Source of the DNA: Ruminococcus sp.
Lineage (GTDB): Bacteria > Bacillota > Clostridia > Oscillospirales > Ruminococcaceae
Length of the DNA: 36,453 bases
Reading direction: 5' to 3'
Assembly: GCA_015066705.1 (NCBI GenBank)
Contig: SVNV01000018.1
Location: forward strand, 1-36,453
Positions within the stretch are counted from its first letter, which is position 1; each line of letters begins with the position of its first letter. The position numbers and the translations under genes were made by a program. The notes under the pieces are model-generated. The model searched no databases. It was not told the DNA's origin and saw only the letters and a list, made by a program, of their open reading frames with translations. Positions 16,568 through 27,761 of the stretch are shown piece by piece.

Positions 16568-17311
16568 ATGATGAATCCAAGAGATATCAAGGATGCAAGA
16601 TTTGAAAAAGCTACTTTTGGCTATAAGCCTGAAGAAGTTGATGAGTTTCTTAAGAAGGTTGCTGATTCTTACGCTGATGCACTGAGAACAAGCCAGGAGA
16701 ATGAGGCTAAAATCATCAAGCTTGTTGAAAAGATTAATGAATACAGAGAAGACGAAGAAGCTATCAAGCAGACTCTTCTTACAGCTCAGAAATCTGCTAA
16801 TCAGATTGTTGCCGCTGCTAAGGCTGAGGCTGAAAAGCTTATTAATGATACAAAAATTGAACATGCTCAGCTTATCGAAAAGAATAATCTTGAAAGCGAA
16901 AGACTTATCAAGGAAAACAACGAGCGTTGCGAAAGACTTGTTAAGGAAACTGCTGAAAGAACAGAGCAGAAGCTCGCTGCTATCAAACTTCAGTATGAAA
17001 ATGCTAAGGACAACTACGATAAGATGAAGATTGAATCAACAAAGTTCAAGACTCAGCTTGTTGAAATGTATAATGCACAGCTTTCACTTATTGCAGACCT
17101 TCCTGAGCTTACTGAAGAAGAAATTGAAGCTGCAATCAGAGAAAAGACTGCAAGACTTAATGCTGCTAAGGCTCCTGTTATCAGAGAAATCGATGAAGAA
17201 CAGCAGGTTGAAACTGTTATTAAGGAAAACGTAGCAAGCAAAGAGGAGCTTGGTTTTTCTGATACATATAAAAACGAATTTGGTAACCTTAAATTCGGAA
17301 AGAACAACTAA
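16568..17311 (+). CDS. divIVA: DivIVA-family coiled-coil cell-pole/division protein
   Basis: The 247-aa protein begins ARFEKATFGYKPEEVDEFL, the DivIVA N-terminal membrane-curvature-binding motif (compare KSFRGYDEDEVNEFL). Two coiled-coil blocks follow (about 30-70 and 75-185), rich in Lys, Glu and Ala with the repeated theme ERLIKENNERCERLVKE. The C-terminal 60 residues are acidic and low in complexity. AGGAGGAAG lies nine bases before ATG 16568; a second ATG at 16571 is equally possible. In the family it senses negative membrane curvature and localises partners at septum and poles. It is in an operon with sepF and ylmH. Confidence 0.93.
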   Translation: MMNPRDIKDARFEKATFGYKPEEVDEFLKKVADSYADALRTSQENEAKIIKLVEKINEYREDEEAIKQTLLTAQKSANQIVAAAKAEAEKLINDTKIEHAQLIEKNNLESERLIKENNERCERLVKETAERTEQKLAAIKLQYENAKDNYDKMKIESTKFKTQLVEMYNAQLSLIADLPELTEEEIEAAIREKTARLNAAKAPVIREIDEEQQVETVIKENVASKEELGFSDTYKNEFGNLKFGKNN

Positions 17312-17326
17312 TTAACCGGAGTTAAT

Positions 17327-17854
17327 ATGATTTTATCATCTGTGATTTTAATAATCGCAACACTTGCTATAGACCAGATTACTAAACTTCTTGTTATAAA
17401 ATACATTGACCTTTATGAAGTTATAAATGTAATCAGATTTGGTTCACATAAAATTTTCAGCCTGACACACGTAAGAAACAAAGGTGCAGCATGGAGTGCT
17501 TTTTCATCAAAAACTACTATACTCACTATTGTTACGTTTATACTTGTCATCGGACTTCTCGTTCTGCTTTATGTAAAACCTATTCAGAAAAAACTACTTG
17601 GCAGACGCATAAATGTTATGGAAACTGTTTCATTTTCTCTTATAATTTCGGGTGGCGTCGGCAATATTATTGACAGAATCAGACTTAAAGAAGTTGTTGA
17701 TTTTATACAGACTGATTTTATTGATTTTCCGATTTATAATTTCGCAGATATTTGTGTAGTGATTGGTTGCTTTTTATTTATTATTGATATTGTTGTTTCT
17801 GATGCTGTTGAAGCCCGAAACAAAAGGTTAGATACAGAGAATAATGATGGATAG
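17327..17854 (+). CDS. lspA: Lipoprotein signal peptidase LspA (signal peptidase II)
   Basis: LspA cleaves the signal peptide of diacylglyceryl-modified prolipoproteins in the membrane. The 175-aa protein has four hydrophobic segments (about 3-24, 62-82, 98-112, 140-158). Its signature blocks are RNKGAAWS (50-57), GNIIDRIRLKEVVDF (112-126) and NFAD (138-141). Asp125 and Asp141 are the likely catalytic pair. Bacillus places ileS between divIVA and lspA; here lspA follows divIVA by 15 bases. It overlaps the next gene by 11 bases. Confidence 0.97.
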   Translation: MILSSVILIIATLAIDQITKLLVIKYIDLYEVINVIRFGSHKIFSLTHVRNKGAAWSAFSSKTTILTIVTFILVIGLLVLLYVKPIQKKLLGRRINVMETVSFSLIISGGVGNIIDRIRLKEVVDFIQTDFIDFPIYNFADICVVIGCFLFIIDIVVSDAVEARNKRLDTENNDG

Positions 17855-18752
17855 ATTTGAAAAAGTTGTAAGCACCGAAGAAATGAATTTGCGTATTGAT
17901 AAGCTTATTGCTGATAATTGCGATGAGCTTTCACGCTCTTCTGTGCAGAAACTCATTGAAAACGGTAGTGTTTATGTCAACAAAACTGCTGTTTCAAAAA
18001 ACTATAAAGTCAAAGCTGATGACGTAGTGGAATTTAACATTCCGGAGCCTACAATTCTTGAAGCTGTTGCTCAGGATATTCCTGTTGAAATAGTTTACGA
18101 AGATGATGATTTGCTTGTTGTTAACAAACCCAAAGGAATGGTTGTTCATCCTGCAGCAGGTAATCCCGATGGCACACTCGTTAACGCTTTGCTTTTTCAT
18201 TGTAAAGGGAAACTTTCTTCTATTAACGGTGTTATAAGACCGGGAATAGTCCACAGAATTGATAAACTTACAAGTGGTTTGCTGATTGTTGCAAAAAATG
18301 ACGTATCACATAATTTTATTTCAGAGCAGATAAAAGAACATAGCTTTACAAGAGAATATTATGCCGTGAATTGTGGACGTTTTAAGGAATACAAAGGCAC
18401 TGTTGATGCTCCAATTGGCAGAGATAAGTATGACAGAAAAAAAATGTGCGTAACTCATCAGAATTCAAAGCACGCTGTTACACATTATGTGGTATTAGAG
18501 GAATTTAACGGTTATACACTCACTAAATTCACTCTTGAAACAGGCCGAACTCATCAAATCAGAGTTCATTCTGCTTATATAGGTCACCCGGTTTTGGGTG
18601 ACGATGTTTATGGTAAACCTTTTAAAGGCATAGATGGTCAGTGCCTTCATGCTAAGAAAATAGGCTTTATTCATCCTAAAACTAAAGAGTATATGGAGTT
18701 TGACAGTGAGCTACCTGAGTATTTCAACTCAGTTTTAGCAAAAATCAAATGA
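17844..18752 (+). CDS. RluD/YlyB-type 23S rRNA pseudouridine synthase
   Basis: The 302-aa protein has an N-terminal S4 domain (about 14-75: NLRIDKLIADNCDELSRSSV) and a RluA-family catalytic domain. The active site HRIDKLTSGLL gives Asp140, and GRTHQIRVH is also conserved. Members make pseudouridines in 23S rRNA; the exact position modified cannot be read from sequence. Starts at 17844 and 17847 are both possible. It overlaps lspA by 11 bases, as lspA-ylyB do in Bacillus. Its stop codon is part of the ribosome site of the next gene (TGAGGT). Confidence 0.93.
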   Translation: MMDRFEKVVSTEEMNLRIDKLIADNCDELSRSSVQKLIENGSVYVNKTAVSKNYKVKADDVVEFNIPEPTILEAVAQDIPVEIVYEDDDLLVVNKPKGMVVHPAAGNPDGTLVNALLFHCKGKLSSINGVIRPGIVHRIDKLTSGLLIVAKNDVSHNFISEQIKEHSFTREYYAVNCGRFKEYKGTVDAPIGRDKYDRKKMCVTHQNSKHAVTHYVVLEEFNGYTLTKFTLETGRTHQIRVHSAYIGHPVLGDDVYGKPFKGIDGQCLHAKKIGFIHPKTKEYMEFDSELPEYFNSVLAKIK

Positions 18753-18760
18753 GGTAATTC

Positions 18761-19600
18761 ATGTTCGAAGATATTTCAAAAATAATTTTTATAACTGATA
18801 TGGACGGCACATTTTTGCCGACTAATAAAATTCCGTCAAAGAAAAATCTTGAAGCAGTAAAGAAATTTCAGGAGCTTGGCGGTCGTTTTTCAATAGCAAC
18901 AGGCAGGGGACTTCAGGCTGCACAGCAGTATTTTGAGTCATTTACCATTGATTTTCCGATAGTTCTTTGTAACGGCGGATTGGTTTACGATTTAAATAAC
19001 AAAAAATCCATTTATGATGTATTTTTACCTGAGATTTCCAAAAATTATGCTGAAGAAATATTTGATGAATTTGATTCACTTGGCGGAGAAGTGCTGACAA
19101 TCGACCATGTAAACATCCCTGAATCAAGATTCACACCTACAGAAGTACGTCATGTGGAAATATGTAAGGTTAAACCAAATTTTGTTGATACTCTTGATGA
19201 TATTTCTGATGATTGGTATAAAGTTCTTTTTTGTGATACGATTGAGAATATCGACAAGGTAATCGAATTTGTAAAAAGCAAAAATTATGTGAATGTCGAT
19301 TTTGTGAGAAGTGCTCCCATTTACTACGAAATGCTTCCTCAGAATATTACAAAAGGTTCTGCAATTACTAAAATTCGTGAGCTTTGTGATATCAATGACT
19401 GCGTTATCGTTGCGGCAGGGGACTTCAACAATGATATAGAAATGCTTAAAAATGCCGATTTTTCATTTTGTCCTTCAAATTCAACTGATGATGTAAAGTC
19501 GGTTTGTGATGTTGTTTTAGAAAACTCTTGCGATGAAGATGCTATTGCTGTCGCAATTGAATATATAATTTCAAAGTCAAATAATTCTTCGGAGGTATAA
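18761..19600 (+). CDS. Cof-type HAD-superfamily hydrolase
   Basis: The 279-aa protein carries HAD motif I FITDMDGTFLP (Asp13 nucleophile, Asp15), motif II at ATGRG, a motif III Lys near ITKGSAI, and motif IV AAGDFNNDIEML. A C2-type cap between motifs II and III and the length of about 280 aa indicate the Cof/YwpJ class. These phosphatases act on sugar phosphates, nucleotides or cofactors, so the substrate is not predictable. ATG 18761 follows GAGGTAA. It lies between the rRNA pseudouridine synthase and the transketolase genes and may be cotranscribed with both. Confidence 0.9.
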   Translation: MFEDISKIIFITDMDGTFLPTNKIPSKKNLEAVKKFQELGGRFSIATGRGLQAAQQYFESFTIDFPIVLCNGGLVYDLNNKKSIYDVFLPEISKNYAEEIFDEFDSLGGEVLTIDHVNIPESRFTPTEVRHVEICKVKPNFVDTLDDISDDWYKVLFCDTIENIDKVIEFVKSKNYVNVDFVRSAPIYYEMLPQNITKGSAITKIRELCDINDCVIVAAGDFNNDIEMLKNADFSFCPSNSTDDVKSVCDVVLENSCDEDAIAVAIEYIISKSNNSSEV

Positions 19601-19602
19601 AT

Positions 19603-20442
19603 ATGGACGCTACAATCAAAAAACAGCTTGAAATTACTGCCTGCAAAATACGTATGGGTATCATTGAAGGCACTTTCAATGCTAAGTCAGGTCATCCGGG
19701 AGGTTCACTCTCTATCGCTGACACTCTCACATATCTCTATTTTAACAAAATGGAAGTTTATCCTGAAAATCCTGATTTTGAAGACAGAGACAGACTTGTT
19801 CTCTCAAAAGGACATTGTGCTCCTGCTCTTTATTCTACTCTTGCACAGAGAGGATTTTTCAGCTCTGAAGAATTAAAATCACTTCGTCATATAGGTGCAA
19901 TGCTCCAGGGACACCCATGTATCCACATTCCTGGAATTGATATGTCGTCAGGTTCACTTGGACAGGGTATTTCTGTTGCTTGTGGTATGGCGCTTTCCGG
20001 TAAGGTTTCAAATAAACCATATAAAGTATATACAATACTCGGTGACGGCGAAATTGAAGAAGGTCAGGTTTGGGAAGCTGCTATGTTTGCTTCACACTAC
20101 AAGCTTGATAATCTTGTTGCTATCGTAGATAATAACGGACTTCAGATTGACGGAAGAATTGACGAAGTTTGTTCACCATATCCTATTGTTGATAAGTTCA
20201 AGGCTTTTGGTTGGCACGTAATTGAAATGAATGCTCACGACTTCGACGACATTGAAAGAGCTTTCAACGAAGCAGAAACCATTATGGACCAGCCTGTTGC
20301 TATCATTCAGAAAAGCATAAAAGGCAAGGGCGTTTCATTTATGGAAGATAACGTTGCATGGCATGGAACTGCTCCTAATGCTGAACAGTATGAGCAGGCA
20401 ATGAACGAACTTAAAACTACATTAAAGAGCTTGGAGGGTTAA
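19603..20442 (+). CDS. Transketolase, N-terminal (thiamine-binding) subunit
   Basis: The 279-aa protein is the first half of transketolase. It has KSGHPGGSLSIAD, LSKGHCAPALY, HIPGIDMSSGSLGQG and the thiamine-diphosphate motif beginning GDGEIEEGQVWEAA and ending near VDNNG. With the next gene product it moves two-carbon ketol units in the non-oxidative pentose phosphate pathway. ATG 19603 follows CGGAGGT and lies two bases after the preceding stop. The split form is common in Clostridia and archaea and is not a frameshift: each half has its own ribosome site, and four bases separate them. Confidence 0.96.
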   Translation: MDATIKKQLEITACKIRMGIIEGTFNAKSGHPGGSLSIADTLTYLYFNKMEVYPENPDFEDRDRLVLSKGHCAPALYSTLAQRGFFSSEELKSLRHIGAMLQGHPCIHIPGIDMSSGSLGQGISVACGMALSGKVSNKPYKVYTILGDGEIEEGQVWEAAMFASHYKLDNLVAIVDNNGLQIDGRIDEVCSPYPIVDKFKAFGWHVIEMNAHDFDDIERAFNEAETIMDQPVAIIQKSIKGKGVSFMEDNVAWHGTAPNAEQYEQAMNELKTTLKSLEG

Positions 20443-20446
20443 TATT

Positions 20447-21391
20447 ATGGCTGACGTAATCAAAAAGGCTACCAGAGAAAGCTATGGTGAAGCTCTCGCT
20501 GAGCTTGGAGATAAATATGAAAATCTTTGTGTTCTTGATGCTGACCTTGCTGCAGCTACAAAGACAGGCATTTTCAAAAAGAAATTCCCAGAGAGATTTT
20601 TCAACTGTGGTATTGCAGAAGCTAATATGATGGGCGTTGCTGCCGGTCTCGCTGCAACCGGTAAAATTCCTTTTGCTTCATCTTTTGCAATGTTCGCAGC
20701 TGGCAGAGCTTTTGAAATTGTAAGAAACTCAATCGGTTATCCACACCTTAACGTTAAAATAGGTGCTACACACGCAGGTATTTCTGTTGGTGAAGACGGT
20801 GCTACACACCAGTGTAACGAGGATATTGCTCTTATGAGAACAATTCCCGGTATGACAATTATCAATCCATCTGATGATGTTGAAGCAAAGGCTGCTGTTG
20901 AGGCTGCTATTCTTCATAAAGGTCCAGTTTATATGAGATTCGGAAGACTTGCAGCACCTGTTATAAACGACAAGGAAACATACAAGTTTGAGCTTGGAAA
21001 GGGAATCAAGCTCAGAGATGGTAAAGATATTACTATTATTGCAACAGGTCTTATGGTAGCAGAAGCTGTTGAGGCCGCTAAGACTCTCGCAGATGATGGA
21101 ATTGATGCAAGAGTTATCAACATTCACACAATTAAGCCTATTGACAAGGATATTATCATTGAGGCAGCGAAGGAAACAGGCTCTATCGTAACTGTTGAAG
21201 AACACAGTGTTATTGGTGGTCTTGGCTCTGCTGTTTGTGATGTACTTGCAGAAAATTATCCTGCAAAGGTTACAAAAATCGGTGTTAACGACGAATATGG
21301 TTATTCCGGACCAGCAGTTGACCTTCTCAAGAAGTTCGGTCTTTGTTCTTCAAATATCGTTGACACTGTTAAAAAGGTTCTTAATAAGTAA
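20447..21391 (+). CDS. Transketolase, C-terminal (pyrimidine-binding) subunit
   Basis: The 314-aa protein holds the pyrimidine-binding and C-terminal transketolase domains: FFNCGIAEANMMGVAAGLA with the catalytic Glu, FASSFAMFAAGRAFE, and GATHAGISVGEDGATHQ. A C-terminal fold with TVEEHSVIGGLGSA follows. It starts at ATG 20447 after GGAGGGTT. The strong hairpin at 21400-21428 ends the transcript. It acts as a heteromer with the preceding gene product. Confidence 0.96.
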   Translation: MADVIKKATRESYGEALAELGDKYENLCVLDADLAAATKTGIFKKKFPERFFNCGIAEANMMGVAAGLAATGKIPFASSFAMFAAGRAFEIVRNSIGYPHLNVKIGATHAGISVGEDGATHQCNEDIALMRTIPGMTIINPSDDVEAKAAVEAAILHKGPVYMRFGRLAAPVINDKETYKFELGKGIKLRDGKDITIIATGLMVAEAVEAAKTLADDGIDARVINIHTIKPIDKDIIIEAAKETGSIVTVEEHSVIGGLGSAVCDVLAENYPAKVTKIGVNDEYGYSGPAVDLLKKFGLCSSNIVDTVKKVLNK

Positions 21392-21399
21392 AAAGCATC

Positions 21400-21428
21400 A
21401 GGCTGTAAATTAAATTTACAGCCTTTTT
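21400..21428 (+). terminator. Terminator after the transketolase genes
   Basis: Arms GGCTGTAAAT (21401-21410) and ATTTACAGCC (21414-21423) pair perfectly around TAA and are followed by five T. The stem is flanked by one further A-T pair. Confidence 0.9.
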
Positions 21429-21495
21429 GTGTTTAAATTAACCATTTTCATAGGTTTTGAATATAATTTATAAACTGAAAAAAGGGAATGGTTTT

Positions 21496-22128
21496 GTGGT
21501 AAATTTAAAGAAAAAATATGTAAACAGAATAATTATTGCTCTACTTATAGTGTTTATAGTTCTTGGCATAACATTTATAATTCTTAACAATGCAATAAAG
21601 GAACATTACGAGGAAATAGCTTCTCAGGAAGGAATTAAAGTCTCAGCTAAAATCCTGAGCAACTGCATTTCTGATGTGATTTCATCTCAGAATCACAAAA
21701 TTAACAATGTTATCAATGTTATTTACGGCTCTGATGAAGAAATCATCTCTATTGAAACTGATGCAGGAACCGTTAATGAAATTCAGCTTGAAATATTGCA
21801 GAAGGTAAATATAGAGCTTTCTGACACAAACAAAAACAGCTCTCAAATACCAATAGGTACACTTACAGATATGCCTTTTCTCGTAGGTGAGGGACCTGAT
21901 ATTTCAATTAAGTATTCACAGCAAGGGTCCGCAACTGTCGAGCTTGAAAGTGAATTTGTTTCCGGAGGACTTAACCAGACTGTCCACAGACTTTATGCAC
22001 ACGTTGAAACAGAAATTTACAGCGTTTCACCTATAAAATCTGAGATAACTGATTTTTCATTTGATTATTTGTTGTCTGAAACAGTTATAGTGGGAGAGGT
22101 TCCCGAAAAAATTTCCTCAATTTACTGA
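21496..22128 (+). CDS. yunB: Sporulation protein YunB
   Basis: I place the start at GTG 21496 (210 aa), because AAAGGGA (21481-21487) lies eight bases upstream. A TTG at 21457 would add 13 residues but has no ribosome site and overlaps a TATAAT-like sequence. Residues 11-31 form one membrane segment. The segments SSQIPIGTLTDMPFLVGEGP, VELESEFVSGGLNQTVHRLY and VIVGEVPEKI match the YunB family pattern (IPLG, NLGP, an NT-H segment and a closing GxVP). In Bacillus yunB is a SigE-dependent mother-cell gene needed for full sporulation; its biochemical role is unknown. The gene stands alone between a terminator and ligA. Confidence 0.88.
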   Translation: MVNLKKKYVNRIIIALLIVFIVLGITFIILNNAIKEHYEEIASQEGIKVSAKILSNCISDVISSQNHKINNVINVIYGSDEEIISIETDAGTVNEIQLEILQKVNIELSDTNKNSSQIPIGTLTDMPFLVGEGPDISIKYSQQGSATVELESEFVSGGLNQTVHRLYAHVETEIYSVSPIKSEITDFSFDYLLSETVIVGEVPEKISSIY

Positions 22129-22139
22129 AAATATCTTAA

Positions 22140-24206
<2,067 letters not shown>

Positions 24207-24224
24207 TCTTTGGAGGTAATATAT

Positions 24225-24494
24225 ATGAATATCGATATCAAGCATATTGCAAAGCTTTCAAGACTTCATATTGAAGATGAAAAGCTTTCAAAATTTGAAG
24301 CTGATATGCAGAATATCGTTGATATGGTAGAGAAGTTGCCAGACATCAACGAAGAGCTTAATCTTGACGAATCTAACGCTATGACACTTCGTGAAGATAA
24401 AGCTGTATTAAACAAATATACCCGTCAGGAACTTATGCAGAATGCACAATCTGTTAAGGCAGGCTGTCTTGTAGTTCCTAAAACGGTAGAATAG
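24225..24494 (+). CDS. gatC: Asp/Glu-tRNA amidotransferase subunit GatC
   Basis: The 89-aa small subunit starts at ATG 24225 with GGAGGT (24212-24217) eight bases before it; an upstream in-frame TTG at 24210 is inside that site. HIAKLSRLHIEDEKLSKFE and MTLREDKAV match GatC. It stabilises GatA and wraps around GatB in the complex that converts misacylated Glu-tRNA-Gln and Asp-tRNA-Asn. gatA begins nine bases after its stop. Confidence 0.95.
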   Translation: MNIDIKHIAKLSRLHIEDEKLSKFEADMQNIVDMVEKLPDINEELNLDESNAMTLREDKAVLNKYTRQELMQNAQSVKAGCLVVPKTVE

Positions 24495-24503
24495 AGGTGT
24501 GCT

Positions 24504-25961
24504 ATGGAACTTTTTAATAAAACTGCTGTCGAGCTTTCTTCTATGCTTAAAAATAAGGAAATCAGCTCTGTTGACCTTACTAATTCAGTATTTGACAGAA
24601 TTGAAAAGGTTGAAGGCAAGGTTGATGCCTACGTTACTTTAAACAAAGAAAATGCACTTTTGAAGGCGCAGGAAATTGATGCAAAAATTGCAAACGGCGA
24701 AGAACTTCACCCACTTGCAGGTATTCCTATCGGCATCAAGGATAATATTTCTACAAAGGGACTCAGAACAACCTGTTCTTCAAAGATGCTTGAAAACTAT
24801 GTTCCACCATTCAATGCAACAGTTATGGATAAAATCGATAACGCAGGTATGGTTGTAACAGGTAAGCTCAATATGGACGAATTTGCTATGGGTTCTTCTA
24901 CAGAAAACTCATACTTTAAGAAAACAAAAAACCCATTTGATGAAACAAGAATTCCAGGTGGTTCATCAGGTGGTTCAGCTGCTGCTGTTGCTGCAAGCGA
25001 AGCTATCGTAACACTTGGTTCAGATACAGGTGGTTCAATAAGACAGCCTGCGTCATACTGTGGTGTTGTTGGTCTTAAACCAACATACGGAACAGTTTCA
25101 AGATTTGGTCTTGTTGCATTTGCATCATCACTTGACCAGATAGGACCTATTGGAAAGTGTGTAGAGGACGTAGCTATGCTTCAGTCACTTATCTGTGGCT
25201 ACGATAAAATGGACGCTACATCAGCTTACAGAGAATACCCAGACTTTAAGGCTAATCTTTCATCAGATGTAAAGGGACTTAAAATCGGTCTTCCAAAGGA
25301 ATATTTTGGTGATGGTATTGATGAATACGTAAAGGTTTCAGTTATGAATGCTGTTAAGGAGCTTGAAAAGAACGGTGCAGAAATCCGTGAAATCAGCCTT
25401 CCTTCAACAGACTATGCACTTTCATCTTACTACATCATTTCTTCTGCTGAAGCATCATCAAACCTTGCAAGATACGATGGTGTTAAGTACGGTTTCAGAG
25501 CTGAAAACTATGACAACCTTATTGATATGTACGAAAAAACACGTTCAGAGGGCTTTGGTGACGAAGTAAAGAGAAGAATTATGCTTGGTACTTTCGTGCT
25601 TAGCTCAGGCTTCTACGACGCTTATTATAAGAAGGCTAAACTCTTGCAGAGAAGAATTTCTGCTGAATTTTCAGAAAGCTTTAAGGACATTGATGTTATT
25701 GCTACACCAACTGTACCTTCAACAGCATTTAAAATCGGTGAAAACATCGGTGACCCATTGAAGATGTATGCGACTGACGTTTGTACAGTTACAATAAACA
25801 TCGCAGGACTTCCTGCTATGAGCATTCCTTGTGGATATGATAATGCAGGTCTCCCAATCGGATTACAGCTTATCGGTGATAAATTCAGCGAGCAGAAGCT
25901 TCTTAATACAGCTTATGCTTACGAAAAGCTCTTTGGTGGCTTTAAGCTCCCTACACTTTAA
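24504..25961 (+). CDS. gatA: Asp/Glu-tRNA amidotransferase subunit GatA (glutaminase)
   Basis: The 485-aa amidase-signature enzyme releases ammonia from glutamine and passes it to GatB. The Lys-Ser-Ser triad is complete: Lys79 in GIPIGIKDN, Ser154 in [10 protein letters not shown] and Ser178 in [12 protein letters not shown], the same numbers as in Staphylococcus aureus GatA. ATG 24504 follows AGAGGTG. The presence of the full gatCAB set suggests that Gln-tRNA, Asn-tRNA or both are made by transamidation in this organism. Confidence 0.98.
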   Translation: MELFNKTAVELSSMLKNKEISSVDLTNSVFDRIEKVEGKVDAYVTLNKENALLKAQEIDAKIANGEELHPLAGIPIGIKDNISTKGLRTTCSSKMLENYVPPFNATVMDKIDNAGMVVTGKLNMDEFAMGSSTENSYFKKTKNPFDETRIPGGSSGGSAAAVAASEAIVTLGSDTGGSIRQPASYCGVVGLKPTYGTVSRFGLVAFASSLDQIGPIGKCVEDVAMLQSLICGYDKMDATSAYREYPDFKANLSSDVKGLKIGLPKEYFGDGIDEYVKVSVMNAVKELEKNGAEIREISLPSTDYALSSYYIISSAEASSNLARYDGVKYGFRAENYDNLIDMYEKTRSEGFGDEVKRRIMLGTFVLSSGFYDAYYKKAKLLQRRISAEFSESFKDIDVIATPTVPSTAFKIGENIGDPLKMYATDVCTVTINIAGLPAMSIPCGYDNAGLPIGLQLIGDKFSEQKLLNTAYAYEKLFGGFKLPTL

Positions 25962-25982
25962 CGAAAGAAAGGCAATGTACTT

Positions 25983-27422
25983 ATGAATAAAGATTATGAA
26001 GTAGTTATCGGTCTTGAAACTCACGCTGAGCTTAGTACCGAATCTAAAATTTTCTGTGACTGTAAGAACGCTTTCGGTCTTGAAGTAAACTCACAGGTTT
26101 GCCCGATTTGTATGGGAATGCCTGGAACACTTCCTACACTTAATGAAAAGGTTGTTGACTATGCAATTATGATGGGACACGCTCTTAACTGTTCTATCAA
26201 CCGTGTATGCAAACAGGACAGAAAGAATTATTTTTATCCTGACCTTCCAAAGGCATATCAGATTTCGCAGGATGAAACTCCACTTTGCCAGAATGGTTAT
26301 GTTGACATTATGGTAAACGGGGAAGAGAAAAGAATCGGAATTACCCGTATTCACATTGAAGAGGACGCAGGAAAACTCCTGCACTCTGATAAATTTGAAG
26401 GTTGCTCACTTGTCGACCTTAACAGATGTGGTGTTCCACTTATTGAAATTGTTTCTGAGCCTGATATGAGAAGCAGTGAAGAAGCTAAGGCTTATCTTGA
26501 AACATTAAAATCAATTCTCCAGTATCTTGACATCTGTGACTGTAAGATGCAGGAAGGCTCTATCAGATGCGACGTTAACGTTTCTGTACACAAGAAGGGC
26601 GAGCCTTTTGGTACAAGAACAGAAATGAAGAATGTTAACTCATTCTCAGCAGCTGTAAGAGGTATTGATTTTGAAGTTAAGCGTCAGATTGAAGTGCTTG
26701 AAAACGGTGGAACAATCACTCAGGAAACAAGACGTTGGGACGACGCTAAGGGCGAAAGCGTTTCAATGAGAAGCAAGGAAGATGCTCACGATTACAGATA
26801 CTTCCCAGAACCTGACCTTAAAACTATTGTTGTTGAGCAGGAAAGAATTGATAACCTCAAATCACTTATTCCAGAGCTTCCTAACAAGAAGATTGTTAAA
26901 TACGTTAAGGAATATGGTCTTTCACAGAAAGACGCAACATTTATTGCTGAAAACATCGAAATTGCTAAGCTTTTTGACGGTTGTATGACTAAGAATCTAT
27001 ACAGTGCCAAGTCCTACACAACCTGGATTTTAGGTGACCTTGTAGCTTACTTAAACGAAACCGGAAAGACACTTTCACAGACAAACATCAACGCTGAAAA
27101 TCTCACAGCGCTTGTTGAAAAGATTGAAAAGAAAGTTATTTCTAACGCAAACGGTAAAAAAATTTTTGCTATTATCGTAAACGAAGATAAGGACATCGAC
27201 AATCTCATTGATGAAATGGGACTTACTCAGGTTTCAGATACATCTGCACTTGAAGCTATTGCTGATGAGGTACTTGCAAACAACGAAAAGTCAGTAACAG
27301 ACTACAAAAACGGCAAGACAAATGCTCTTGGCTTCCTTGTGGGTCAGTGTATGAAGGCTTCCAAGGGTAAGGCTAATCCGGGTATGATGAAAGAAATAAT
27401 CTTAAAGAAAATCGATAGCTAA
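25983..27422 (+). CDS. gatB: Asp/Glu-tRNA amidotransferase subunit GatB
   Basis: The 479-aa subunit activates and amidates the aminoacyl-tRNA. It begins YEVVIGLETHAELSTESKIFC, with QVCPICMGMPGTLP carrying cysteines of the zinc site. It continues with RKNYFYPDLPKAYQISQ, EEDAGKL and the RYFPEPDL segment. The helical and YqeY-like C-terminal domain ends FLVGQCMKASKGKANPGM. ATG 25983 follows AGAAAGG. It is the last gene of the ligA-gatCAB unit and is closed by a terminator. Confidence 0.98.
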   Translation: MNKDYEVVIGLETHAELSTESKIFCDCKNAFGLEVNSQVCPICMGMPGTLPTLNEKVVDYAIMMGHALNCSINRVCKQDRKNYFYPDLPKAYQISQDETPLCQNGYVDIMVNGEEKRIGITRIHIEEDAGKLLHSDKFEGCSLVDLNRCGVPLIEIVSEPDMRSSEEAKAYLETLKSILQYLDICDCKMQEGSIRCDVNVSVHKKGEPFGTRTEMKNVNSFSAAVRGIDFEVKRQIEVLENGGTITQETRRWDDAKGESVSMRSKEDAHDYRYFPEPDLKTIVVEQERIDNLKSLIPELPNKKIVKYVKEYGLSQKDATFIAENIEIAKLFDGCMTKNLYSAKSYTTWILGDLVAYLNETGKTLSQTNINAENLTALVEKIEKKVISNANGKKIFAIIVNEDKDIDNLIDEMGLTQVSDTSALEAIADEVLANNEKSVTDYKNGKTNALGFLVGQCMKASKGKANPGMMKEIILKKIDS

Positions 27423-27428
27423 AAAATC

Positions 27429-27460
27429 AACTCACTACTCAAAAGGGTAGTGAGTTTTTA
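27429..27460 (+). terminator. Terminator of the ligA-gatCAB transcript
   Basis: Arms ACTCACTACTC (ending 27440) and GGGTAGTGAGT (from 27445) pair around AAAA with one G-U wobble, followed by five T. Confidence 0.88.
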
Positions 27461-27469
27461 TTTGTCTAT

Positions 27470-27501
27470 AAAATAAAAACAGGGACTAAAAATAGTCCCT
27501 G
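27470..27501 (-). terminator. Terminator of the small Cys4 protein gene
   Basis: Arms CAGGGACTA (27480-27488) and TAGTCCCTG (27493-27501) pair perfectly around AAAA. On minus the hairpin is followed by TTTTTATTT, as expected for the small gene that stops at 27510. Confidence 0.85.
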
Positions 27502-27509
27502 AAAAAATC

Positions 27510-27719
27510 TTAGATATCGTCGCCTTCCTGATTAGGAATATCAAGCTGTTTCTTTGGAATACGCTTGATTGGGTCATAAATAAATTTCTTACAGCTATAA
27601 TCAGCATCAACAAGACCTGTTTTTTCACACAAAACCTTGTTACCTTCTTTAGAACGATTACCAAATTCACAGTAAGCACATGATGGTTCAATGTCGTTTC
27701 CAAAATATTTCTTTTTCAT
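27510..27719 (-). CDS. Small four-cysteine protein of unknown function
   Basis: The 69-aa protein starts at ATG 27719 after GGAGGGAT. Four cysteines (14, 17, 31, 43) form CxxC-x13-C-x11-C, which looks like a structural zinc or Fe-S knot. The segments PSCAYCEFG, VLCEKTGLVDADYSC and KKFIYDPIKRIPKK are distinctive, and the tail is acidic (QEGDDI). I recall similar short proteins as unnamed conserved hypotheticals in Clostridia but cannot name a family. It is encoded alone: its own promoter is at 27762-27790 and its own terminator at 27470-27501. Clean signals and compact form argue that it is a real gene. No function is proposed. Confidence 0.82.
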   Translation of the reverse strand: MKKKYFGNDIEPSCAYCEFGNRSKEGNKVLCEKTGLVDADYSCKKFIYDPIKRIPKKQLDIPNQEGDDI

Positions 27720-27761
27720 AATGATATCCCTCCATTTGTTATTTCCATATCTTATGTAACA

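Noticed and set aside
16701-17234. Two Leu/Lys/Ser-rich frames inside divIVA
   Set aside because: They arise from the repetitive coiled-coil codons of divIVA read in another frame.
19603-21391. Transketolase as one gene broken by a frameshift
   Set aside because: Each half has its own ribosome site and intact domain ends; the split form is common in Clostridia.
21460-21467. TATAAT-like sequence as the yunB promoter
   Set aside because: No convincing SigA -35 or SigE -35 at the right distance. A TCATAGG-N14-TATAAACT alternative would place the start at the ribosome site. Left unassigned.
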